Below the pieces are notes generated by a model. The model did not search any database. It was not told the origin of the DNA and saw nothing but the letters and a program-made list of their open reading frames with translations. A DNA stretch of 64,000 nt, taken from positions 1 to 64,000 of the forward strand of contig NZ_JARHUC010000001.1 in NCBI RefSeq assembly GCF_029223255.1, written 5' to 3'. The position numbers were made by a program, and so were the translations under genes. Source of the stretch: Albimonas marina (GTDB lineage Bacteria; Pseudomonadota; Alphaproteobacteria; Rhodobacterales; Rhodobacteraceae). Shown piece by piece: positions 55,062-62,720 of this stretch; within the stretch, counting starts at the first letter, position 1, and every line of letters starts with the position of its first letter.

Positions 55062-55431
55062 GTCCCTCCGGGCGCCCCGCGCGGGCGCCCGACCGGCGCG
55101 CCCCGCGCGCCCGGAACGATCCCGGCGCGTCCTGCGTGCCGGACCAGACCCGCGGGGGGCCGCGCCCGGCCCCTCGCCCCCTCCGCCGGGTCGCGCCCGG
55201 CGCCCATGACCTCCCGCGGGCGGCGACGGCCGCCGCGGACGAGATGCCCCCGGACGGGCCGCCCTCCCCGGCCCGCCGCCCAGCCCGGACCTGACCCGAC
55301 CGCGCGCCCCCTTCCGGCGCGTCCCCTTCCGCCTGCGCGCGGCAGGACGGTCCCCTCATGTCCGCAGACGCCCCCGCGCGGGGCCGGAGCGCCGGCCCTC
55401 CCCGTCCTTCCTCCCTGCGACCGGACCCCCC
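55062..55431 (+). other. 370-base intergenic region before HyuAB pair 3
   Basis: No convincing gene is seen. A hairpin with arms GGGCGCC (55070-55076) and GGCGCCC (55084-55090), without a T-run, follows the aminotransferase stop and may end its transcript. The rest is extremely GC-rich, with no clear promoter elements or operator dyads that I can identify. Confidence 0.5.
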
Positions 55432-57492
55432 ATGACCTACCAGGCCTGCATCGACATCGGCGGCACCTTCACCGACTGCCTGATCTCCGACGGCGGCGGC
55501 GAGATCTCGATCTTCAAGTCCCCCACCACGCCCGGCGAGTTCGAGAAGGGATTTCTTAACGTCTTGAAGGTCGCGGCTGAGGGATACGGCGAATCCTTCC
55601 CCGATTTCATCAACCGGGTTGATTTGATCGTCCACGGTTCGACCGTCTCCACCAACGCCCTGGTCGAGCGCAAGACGGTGAAGGTCGGCCTCCTCCTGAC
55701 CCGGGGCCACGAGGACATCCTGGTCCTGCGCGAGGGTCCCCGGAAGGGCGCCTTCCAGTACCGCCTCGACTACCCCGAGCCCTACGTCCCCCGCCGCCTG
55801 ACCCGCTCCGTCGCCGGCCGCATCGACGCCCGCGGCCGCGAGCTGGCCCCGGTGTCGCTGGACGACGCCCGCGAGGCCGCGAAGGCCTTCGCCGCGATGG
55901 GCGTCGAGGCCGTCGCCGTGGGCCTGCTGTGGTCGGTGGTGAACCCCGCCCACGAACTGGCCGTGAAGGCGGTTCTGGAAGCGGAACTCCCCGGCATCCC
56001 CATCACTTTGTCCCACGAAATCAACCCGATGCCGCGCGAATACAAGCGCACCATCGCCGCCGCCATCGACGCCTCGATCTCCCCCATCGTGCGCGCCTAC
56101 ATCGAGAAGCTGAACGCCGCGCTGCTGGAGCAGGGCTTCGAGGGCGACCTGCTGCTGGCCAACTGCGTCGGCGGCATGATGCCGGTGCCCGAGATGATGG
56201 CGAAGCCGATCTACTCGGTCATGTCCGGCCCCACCCTCGCCCCCATGGCCGCGCTGGCCCTGCGGGAGGAGGCCGACATCATCGTCGGCGACATGGGCGG
56301 CACCACATTCGACGTCTCGGCCCTGCGGGACCACAAGATCATCGTCACACCCGACGGCATGATCCACGACGACAGCCTCGGGATTCCCAAGGTGGACGTC
56401 CGCTCGGTCGGGGCCGGCGGCGGCTCCATCGCCTGGGTGGACGAGGGCGGGCTCCTGCGCGTCGGCCCCCACTCCGCCGGCGCCCGGCCGGGGCCCGCCT
56501 GCTACGACGCGGGCGGGACCGAGCCCACCGTGACCGACGCCAACGTGGTTCTGGGGATCGTCGATCCGGACTATTTCCTCGGCGGAAAGATGAAGCTTCG
56601 CAAGGACCTGGCGGAGCAGGCCGTCGCCAAGGTGGCCGACCGGCTGGGCGTGACGATCCCCGAGGCCGCCTACGCGATCTACACCACCTCGAACCACAAC
56701 ATGGTCGCCGCCATCGAGGAGATCACGGTGCGCGAGGGCATCAACCCCCGCGACTCCGTCTTCGTCTGCGGCGGCGGCGCCACCGCGATCCACATGGCCG
56801 AGATGGCCGACATCCTGGAGCTGAAACGCTACGTCGTCCCCCGCTTCATGGCCGGCCTCTCGGCCTTCGGCGGGCTGATCTCCGACATCCGGCGTGAGGA
56901 TGCGGCCGTCTGCCTGACCTCCGACGCCGCCTTCGACGTGGACGCCGTCAACGCCACCCTCGCGAAGCTGATGGCGCAGGGCGCAGGCTTCCTCGAAGCC
57001 GCTGGAATCCCTCAGGAAGACCGCGTCTACGAGTTCGTCTTCATGGGCCGCTACGAGTTCCAGAGTTTTGAAATCGAGACCCCGTTCGAGGCGCCCGACG
57101 GGACCCTGACGGCGGAGGACCTCCCCACCCTCGTCGAAGCCTTCCACAGGATGCACGAGCGCATCTACTCGATCCGCTCCGACAACGACGTGGTCGAGTT
57201 CACCGCCTGGAAGCTGCGCGCCATCGGCCTGCGCCGGGGCCGCGACCAGTGGAAGGAGGCGACGCTGCCCGCGCAGGACGGCGCCCCCGCCCCCAAGGGG
57301 CGCCGCCCCGTCTACGACCACGCCGCCGGCGGACCCCGTTCGCTGCCGGTCTACGACCTCGCAACCCTCGGATCCGGCGCGGAAATCTCCGGCCCGGCCC
57401 TGGTCGAGGCCGCCACCTTCACCGCCTACCTCAAGTCCGGCCACGACGGCCGCGTGGACGCCCACGGCAACCTCGTCGTCGCCATCGCCTGA
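55432..57492 (+). CDS. hyuA: hydantoinase/oxoprolinase family subunit A (pair 3)
   Basis: The 686-residue ASKHA ATPase subunit has DIGGTFTD (8-15), VHGSTVSTNALVE and a second loop GDMGGTTFDVS near 286, which differs from the GGTSxD form of the other copies. VGAGGGSIAWVDEGG and SAGARPGPACYD follow. These changes put it in another branch of the family, perhaps nearer to carboxylase or lactamase members. Part of the gene (about 55546-55640) uses AT-ending codons rare in its neighbours, a sign of separate origin. The partner B gene follows after 14 bases. Confidence 0.9.
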   Translation: MTYQACIDIGGTFTDCLISDGGGEISIFKSPTTPGEFEKGFLNVLKVAAEGYGESFPDFINRVDLIVHGSTVSTNALVERKTVKVGLLLTRGHEDILVLREGPRKGAFQYRLDYPEPYVPRRLTRSVAGRIDARGRELAPVSLDDAREAAKAFAAMGVEAVAVGLLWSVVNPAHELAVKAVLEAELPGIPITLSHEINPMPREYKRTIAAAIDASISPIVRAYIEKLNAALLEQGFEGDLLLANCVGGMMPVPEMMAKPIYSVMSGPTLAPMAALALREEADIIVGDMGGTTFDVSALRDHKIIVTPDGMIHDDSLGIPKVDVRSVGAGGGSIAWVDEGGLLRVGPHSAGARPGPACYDAGGTEPTVTDANVVLGIVDPDYFLGGKMKLRKDLAEQAVAKVADRLGVTIPEAAYAIYTTSNHNMVAAIEEITVREGINPRDSVFVCGGGATAIHMAEMADILELKRYVVPRFMAGLSAFGGLISDIRREDAAVCLTSDAAFDVDAVNATLAKLMAQGAGFLEAAGIPQEDRVYEFVFMGRYEFQSFEIETPFEAPDGTLTAEDLPTLVEAFHRMHERIYSIRSDNDVVEFTAWKLRAIGLRRGRDQWKEATLPAQDGAPAPKGRRPVYDHAAGGPRSLPVYDLATLGSGAEISGPALVEAATFTAYLKSGHDGRVDAHGNLVVAIA

Positions 57493-57506
57493 CCCCGGAG
57501 GACCCC

Positions 57507-59315
57507 ATGGACGCTTTCATCGAGACCCGCTCGACCTGCGGCGACGCCGACGCCGAGACCCGGCGCATCGACGCCTTCATGATGTCGGTGCTGAAAAGCC
57601 GGTTCGAGGCGATCGTGCGCGAGATGACCCTGGTGGTCATGCGCGCCTCCCGCTCGGCCGTGATCAAGAACGCCCGCGACTTCTCCTGCGCGATCCTGAC
57701 CTACGAGCATGAGCTGGTCACGGTCGAGGACGCCCTTCCGATCCACGTGATGTCCATGGACCTCGCGACCCGGCCGCTGACCGAGCTCTTCGACGACATC
57801 GCGCAGGGCGACATCTACATCAACAACTGCCCCTACACCGGCGGCACCCACCACGCCGACCTGATCATGGCGATGCCGGTCTTCGTGGGCGGCAAGCCGC
57901 TGTTCTGGGTGGTGGCGCTGAGCCACCACGCCGACACCGGGGCGCCGGCGCCCTCGACCTACCTGCCCTTCGCCAAGACGATCTTCGAGGAGGGCATGCA
58001 CTTCCCCGCGGTCCGCATGGCCCGGAACTACAAGGAAAAAGCCGACATCCTGCGCATCGGGGCGATGCGCAACCGGGTGCCGGACCTGTGGATGGGCGAC
58101 GTCCGCGCCCAGATCGGCGCCTGCCGCACCGGCGAGCGGCGGATCATGGACCTGTGCGAGCGCTACGGGACCGAGACGGTCCTCGGCTTCATCCAGGACT
58201 GGTTCGACTACGGCGCGCGCTCGGCCAAGGCCGCGATCTCCAAGCTGCCGGCCGGGCGCTACGAATACGAGACCCGCCACGACCCCGTCCCCGGCGTCGC
58301 CGACGAGGGCATCCCCGTGCGCGTCGCCATCGAGGTCGACCCCATAGCCGGCGAGATCCTGGTCGACGTGACCAACAACGTCGACTGCGTCCCCGGCGGC
58401 CTGAACCTGTCGGAGAACACCTGCACCGGCTCCTGCCGCATCGGGGTGTTCAACAACCTCCCCGAAAGCGTGCCGCATAACGAGGGGGCCAAGTCCCGCG
58501 TCCGGGTGCGGATGCGCGAGGGCTCGGCCATCGGCAAGCCGAAATACCCGGTGGGGACCTCGGTCGCGACCACCAACGTCAACGACCGGCTGATGGTGGC
58601 GGGCGACGCGGTGTTCTCAGGCATGGGCGCGCCCTACGGGCGGGCCGAGAGCGCGGGGCACCTGCCGGCGGGGGTCGGGGTGATCTCGGGCGCGGACCCG
58701 TGGAAGAACGGCAAGGGCTACGTGAACCAGATCTTCGTGGGCTACGGGGGCGGCGGCGCCGTGCACGGCCACGACGGCTGGCTGACCTTCTGCGGCTCGG
58801 CCAACGCAGGCCTGATCCAGCTCGACAGCGTGGAGATGGACGAGAGCATGTATCCCATCGTCGTCGAACGCCGCGGGGTGATCCCCGGCTCCCAGGGCTG
58901 GGGAGAGTTCGAGGGGGCGCCGGCGATGGGCGGCGTGTTCTACCCGCTCGACCACGACATGACGATCATCTACGCGGCCGACGGCACCCACACGCCCCCC
59001 CAGGGCGTGCTGGGCGGCGGCGCCGGCGGGGCCAGCACCTCGATCCGCGTGAGCGGAGACGAGAAGGAGGTGCTGCCCGCCTTCTCCGAGGAGGTGATCG
59101 CCGCCGGCCAGAAGATCGAGTTCACCGCCTGCGGCGGCGGCGGCTACGGCGACCCGCTGGCCCGCGACCCGGCCCGGGTGGCGGCCACCGTCAACCGCGG
59201 CTGGCTGGATCCCGAGACGGCGCGCGAGGTCTACCGCGTGGCCCTCGTCGCGGGCGAGGCGCCGGACGTCTGGGTGGTGGACGCGCCCGAGACCGCGCGC
59301 CTGCGCGCCGCCTGA
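57507..59315 (+). CDS. hyuB: hydantoinase/oxoprolinase family subunit B (pair 3)
   Basis: The 602-residue HyuB subunit has a longer N-terminus (about 20 residues before IDAFMMSVLKSRFEAIVREM) than the other copies. The metal loop variant is NCPYTGGTHHAD (about 107-118), with Cys in place of Asp. The end is ACGGGGYGDPLARDP. It pairs with the upstream A subunit. A terminator with a T-run follows 8 bases after the stop, so pair 3 forms its own transcript end. Confidence 0.9.
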   Translation: MDAFIETRSTCGDADAETRRIDAFMMSVLKSRFEAIVREMTLVVMRASRSAVIKNARDFSCAILTYEHELVTVEDALPIHVMSMDLATRPLTELFDDIAQGDIYINNCPYTGGTHHADLIMAMPVFVGGKPLFWVVALSHHADTGAPAPSTYLPFAKTIFEEGMHFPAVRMARNYKEKADILRIGAMRNRVPDLWMGDVRAQIGACRTGERRIMDLCERYGTETVLGFIQDWFDYGARSAKAAISKLPAGRYEYETRHDPVPGVADEGIPVRVAIEVDPIAGEILVDVTNNVDCVPGGLNLSENTCTGSCRIGVFNNLPESVPHNEGAKSRVRVRMREGSAIGKPKYPVGTSVATTNVNDRLMVAGDAVFSGMGAPYGRAESAGHLPAGVGVISGADPWKNGKGYVNQIFVGYGGGGAVHGHDGWLTFCGSANAGLIQLDSVEMDESMYPIVVERRGVIPGSQGWGEFEGAPAMGGVFYPLDHDMTIIYAADGTHTPPQGVLGGGAGGASTSIRVSGDEKEVLPAFSEEVIAAGQKIEFTACGGGGYGDPLARDPARVAATVNRGWLDPETAREVYRVALVAGEAPDVWVVDAPETARLRAA

Positions 59316-59322
59316 CCGCCCT

Positions 59323-59374
59323 CCGGCCCCGGCGCCCAGCGGCTGGGCGCGGGGCCGGCCAGCGTCATCTTTTT
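59323..59374 (+). terminator. rho-independent terminator after HyuAB pair 3
   Basis: CCGGCCCC (59323-59330) pairs with GGGGCCGG (59351-59358), and GCGCCCAGC with GCTGGGCGC inside it, leaving one bulged G. The stem is followed by a stretch ending in TTTTT (59370-59374). It separates pair 3 from the AraC gene. Confidence 0.75.
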
Positions 59375-59466
59375 GGGCGCTTTCGACCAAGAGCGGGGAC
59401 GAATCCCGCGTATCGTAGGAGTCGTCGGGCGATGAAGCTTCCCCAAAGAGAGCGAAGCGCCCACAC

Positions 59467-59480
59467 TTGGTCCGGACTAA
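59467..59480. promoter_or_regulatory. dyad upstream of the AraC-family regulator
   Basis: TTGGTCCGGACTAA is symmetric at 12 of 14 positions around GTCCGGAC, 85 bases before the AraC-family start in a region that is AT-richer than the flanks. It may be an operator; no consensus for a specific regulator is recognised. Confidence 0.3.
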
Positions 59481-59564
59481 TCCGACGCTGATTCGAGTCG
59501 ACTCCAAGGACCAGAGAGCAAGGGAACAGGCGGATCCGCCCGCCGCTTCCGACAGGGAACGCAC

Positions 59565-60539
59565 ATGAAATACAAGGTGCAGCACGACGGATCGGGGAAA
59601 GGCGGCGACGCGTGGCGTCGCGCCGTCTCCGAAACCTACTTCCCCCTCGACGTCGAAATCCGCAACAGCGCCGCGTTCCAGGGCACGCTCGAAGCCTGGT
59701 CGCTGGGCGACGTCGCCATCTCGCGCAACGCCTGCGACGGGCTGCTGTATCGCCGTCACCGCCGGCACTTCCTGCACGAGTCGGACTCGAGCCTGCTGAT
59801 CACCATCCCCGAGATCGCCGAGGTCGGCTTCTCCCAGGGATCGCGCTCGACCCACTGCCGCCCCGGCGGCTTCCTGGTGGAGCGGGGCGACGCGCCCTAC
59901 GAGTTCTGGCACGGCAAGACGAATTCGCTGTGGGTGCTGAAGGTGAAGGCCTCGTCCGTGCGCTCGCGCATCGGGCCGACGGACCGGATCGCGGCGCTGA
60001 ACTTCGACGCGACCTCGGGCGTGGCCTCCTATTTCGTGGACATGGTGCGCACCACCGGCGCGCATGTGGACCACCTGAGCCCCACCGCGCGGGCGGCCGC
60101 GGGGATGCACCTGCTGGAGCTGCTGTGCCTGGCCATCCGCTCCGACGACCGGGTGCTGGATTCCAACGTCTCCTCGATCCGCGCCGCGCATCTGCACCGG
60201 GCCGAGCAGTACATCCGCGACAACCTCAAGGACCCCGAGCTGGGCCCCGCCCAGGTGGCGGAGGCCTGCGGGATCTCGCTGCGCTATCTCCAGCGGCTGT
60301 TCGCCGAGCGGGAGCAGTCGATCAACGGCTTCATCCGCGACAAGCGCCTGAACCGCTGCGCGGAGGAGCTGCGCGCCGGCGGCCGGGCGGCCTCGGTCGC
60401 CGAGATCGCCTACCGCTGGGGCTTCTCCGACCAGTCGCGGTTCTCGCGCCTCTACAAGTCGCGCTTCGGCTGCACGCCCACCGACACCCGCCGCGCCGCG
60501 GCGGCGGAGCGGGCGAGCGCGCTCGTCGCGCCGCAATGA
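59565..60539 (+). CDS. AraC-family transcriptional regulator
   Basis: The 324-residue protein has an N-terminal AraC-binding-like (cupin-type) domain of the FeaR/NahR-like group and a C-terminal AraC DNA-binding domain of about 100 residues. The two helix-turn-helix units are VAEACGISLRYLQRLF and AYRWGFSDQSRFSRLYKSRFG. It is on the same strand as and 150 bases upstream of hydantoinase pair 4, which it probably activates. Effector unknown. The start has a weak ribosome site (GACAGGGAA). Confidence 0.88.
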   Translation: MKYKVQHDGSGKGGDAWRRAVSETYFPLDVEIRNSAAFQGTLEAWSLGDVAISRNACDGLLYRRHRRHFLHESDSSLLITIPEIAEVGFSQGSRSTHCRPGGFLVERGDAPYEFWHGKTNSLWVLKVKASSVRSRIGPTDRIAALNFDATSGVASYFVDMVRTTGAHVDHLSPTARAAAGMHLLELLCLAIRSDDRVLDSNVSSIRAAHLHRAEQYIRDNLKDPELGPAQVAEACGISLRYLQRLFAEREQSINGFIRDKRLNRCAEELRAGGRAASVAEIAYRWGFSDQSRFSRLYKSRFGCTPTDTRRAAAAERASALVAPQ

Positions 60540-60553
60540 CCTGATCCCCGGAC

Positions 60554-60572
60554 GGGCCCGCGTTCCGGGCCC
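60554..60572 (+). terminator. GC hairpin between AraC gene and HyuAB pair 4
   Basis: GGGCCCG (60554-60560) pairs with CGGGCCC (60566-60572) across CGTTC, 14 bases past the AraC stop. There is no T-run, so it may only partly stop transcription into the next gene 118 bases on. Confidence 0.35.
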
Positions 60573-60689
60573 GCCGCCTGACCTGCTTCCAGACCCGGAG
60601 CGAAACGCCCCGCCGGCCCGCGTGCCGGCGGCCGGTCCCGCGCGCCCTTCAGACAGGCGCAGGGGCCCCGACAAACCCTTGGAGGGACG

Positions 60690-62717
60690 ATGAAAACCAC
60701 CCGAGTCGCCGTCGACGTCGGCGGGACCTTCACCGACATCTGCATCATGGACGAGACCTCCGGCGCGATCCGCATCGAGAAGACGGCCTCGACCCCCGAC
60801 GATCCGATGCAGGCGATCATGAACGGGATCGGCCAGGCCGGGGTCGACCTGGCCGAGGTCTCGATGTTCTCCCACGGGACCACGGTCGCGACCAACGCGC
60901 TGATCACCCGTCGCCTGCCCCGCGCGGCGATGGTGTGCACCGAGGGCTTCCGCGACGTGGTCGAGATCCGCCGCGCCAACAAGGAGGACCTCTGGGACAC
61001 CTACAAGGACGTGGCGAAACCCTACATCGCGCGCCGCGACCGCCTGACGGTGCGCGAGTGCGTGTCGGCCGAGGGCGAGGTGCTGACGCCGCTGAACGAG
61101 GAGGACGCGCGGCGGGTGGCGCAGGTGCTCAAGAAGCGCGGCGTCTCCTCGATCGCCGTGTGCTTCATGAACTCCTACGTCAACGGCGCCAACGAGCAGA
61201 AGATGGCCGAGATCCTGAAGGCCGAGATGCCGGACGTCGCCGTCTCGATCTCCTCCCAGGTGATGCCGGAGATCTTCGAGCATGAGCGCTTCTCGACCAC
61301 GATGGCCAACGCCGTGGTGGCGCCGGTGGTCGTCTCCTACGTCGAGCGGCTGGGCGAGAAGCTGTCGGCCGGCGGCTACGACCGCGACCTGCTGCTGCTG
61401 CACACCGGCGGGGGCGTGATGACGCCGAGCTCGGTGAAGGATTTCTCGGCGCGCCTGGCCGGATCCGGCATCGCGGCGGGGGCCATCGCGTCGCGCTACA
61501 TCGCGGGGCTGTGCGGCTACCAGAACTCCATCGGCTTCGACATGGGCGGCACGTCCACCGACGTCTCGCTGGTCTACGAGGGGGAGCCGCGGATCACCAA
61601 GGACTGGTACGTCGAATACGGCTACCCGATCCGCTTCCCGTCCATCGAGGTGCTGACCATCGGCGCCGGCGGCGGCTCGATGGCCTGGAAGGACGAGGGC
61701 GGCTCGCTTCGCAACGGTCCGCAGTCCGCGGGCGCCGTGCCGGGCCCGGCCTGCTACGGCCAGGGCGGCGAGGTCGCCACCAACACCGACGCCAACGTGG
61801 TGCTGGGGCGGCTGGGCACGTCCCTTGCCGGCGGCAAGATCACGCTGGACGCGGCCAAGGCCGAAACGGCGGTGCGCGAGACGGTGGCCGAACCCTTCGG
61901 GATGGAGCTGCACGAGGCCGCCGAGGCCGTCGTGCAGGTCGCCAACGCCAACATGGCCAACGCCGTGCGCCTGCTCTCGATCGCCCGCGGCTACGATCCG
62001 CGCGACTTCGCGCTGGTGGCCTTCGGGGGCGCCGGGGCGCTTCACGGGGCGGCGGTGGCCAAGGAGCTTTCGATCCCCACCGTGATCGTGCCGCCGAACC
62101 CGGGCGTCACCTCGGCGCTGGGCTGCCTGCTGGTGGACGTGCAGCACGACTACTCGGACAACTTCATGGCCGACGCCGGCTCGACCAAGCCCGAGGACCT
62201 CGAGGCCGCCTTCGCCGCCATCGAGACCGAGGCCGCCGCGCGCCTGGCGCACGAGGGCGTCGAGCCCAAGGACATGCTGATCCAGCGCACGGTGGAGATG
62301 ATGTACGCGGGCCAGTGGCGCTCGCTCTCGGTCAACGTGCCGGCGAAGGTCACCAGCCTGGGCGATCTGATCGACGCGTTCCACGCCGAGCATGAGCGCG
62401 AGTACAACTTCCGCCGCGACGACGCCCCGGTGGCGATCTTCCGCGTGGCGGTGAAGGCGACGGGCGTGGTGCCCAAGGCGGACCTGCCGTCCTCCGAGCC
62501 CAAACCCCACACGCCCGAGCCGACGGGGACCCGCCCCGCCTGGTTCGACGGCGAGAAATGCGACGCCGCGCTCTACTGGCGCGACGACCTGGGCGCGGGG
62601 GCGACCTTCCAGGGCCCCGCGGTGGTCGAGCAGTTCGACTCCACCATCGTGGTCCCGCCGGGCACGACCGCCGAGGTCGACCGCTACGCCAACATCCTGA
62701 TCCGCATGAAGGGCTGA
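60690..62717 (+). CDS. hyuA: hydantoinase/oxoprolinase family subunit A (pair 4)
   Basis: The 675-residue ASKHA ATPase subunit has DVGGTFTD (9-16), SHGTTVATNALITR and FDMGGTSTDVS near 285. TIGAGGGSMAWKDEGG and SAGAVPGPACYG follow. RRANKEDLWDTYKDVAKPY replaces the variable segment of the other pairs. GGAGGGACG precedes the ATG closely. The B gene follows after 3 bases. The AraC regulator upstream is its likely activator. Reaction class is the same superfamily; substrate is open, including ketone carboxylation. Confidence 0.9.
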   Translation: MKTTRVAVDVGGTFTDICIMDETSGAIRIEKTASTPDDPMQAIMNGIGQAGVDLAEVSMFSHGTTVATNALITRRLPRAAMVCTEGFRDVVEIRRANKEDLWDTYKDVAKPYIARRDRLTVRECVSAEGEVLTPLNEEDARRVAQVLKKRGVSSIAVCFMNSYVNGANEQKMAEILKAEMPDVAVSISSQVMPEIFEHERFSTTMANAVVAPVVVSYVERLGEKLSAGGYDRDLLLLHTGGGVMTPSSVKDFSARLAGSGIAAGAIASRYIAGLCGYQNSIGFDMGGTSTDVSLVYEGEPRITKDWYVEYGYPIRFPSIEVLTIGAGGGSMAWKDEGGSLRNGPQSAGAVPGPACYGQGGEVATNTDANVVLGRLGTSLAGGKITLDAAKAETAVRETVAEPFGMELHEAAEAVVQVANANMANAVRLLSIARGYDPRDFALVAFGGAGALHGAAVAKELSIPTVIVPPNPGVTSALGCLLVDVQHDYSDNFMADAGSTKPEDLEAAFAAIETEAAARLAHEGVEPKDMLIQRTVEMMYAGQWRSLSVNVPAKVTSLGDLIDAFHAEHEREYNFRRDDAPVAIFRVAVKATGVVPKADLPSSEPKPHTPEPTGTRPAWFDGEKCDAALYWRDDLGAGATFQGPAVVEQFDSTIVVPPGTTAEVDRYANILIRMKG

Positions 62718-62720
62718 CCC

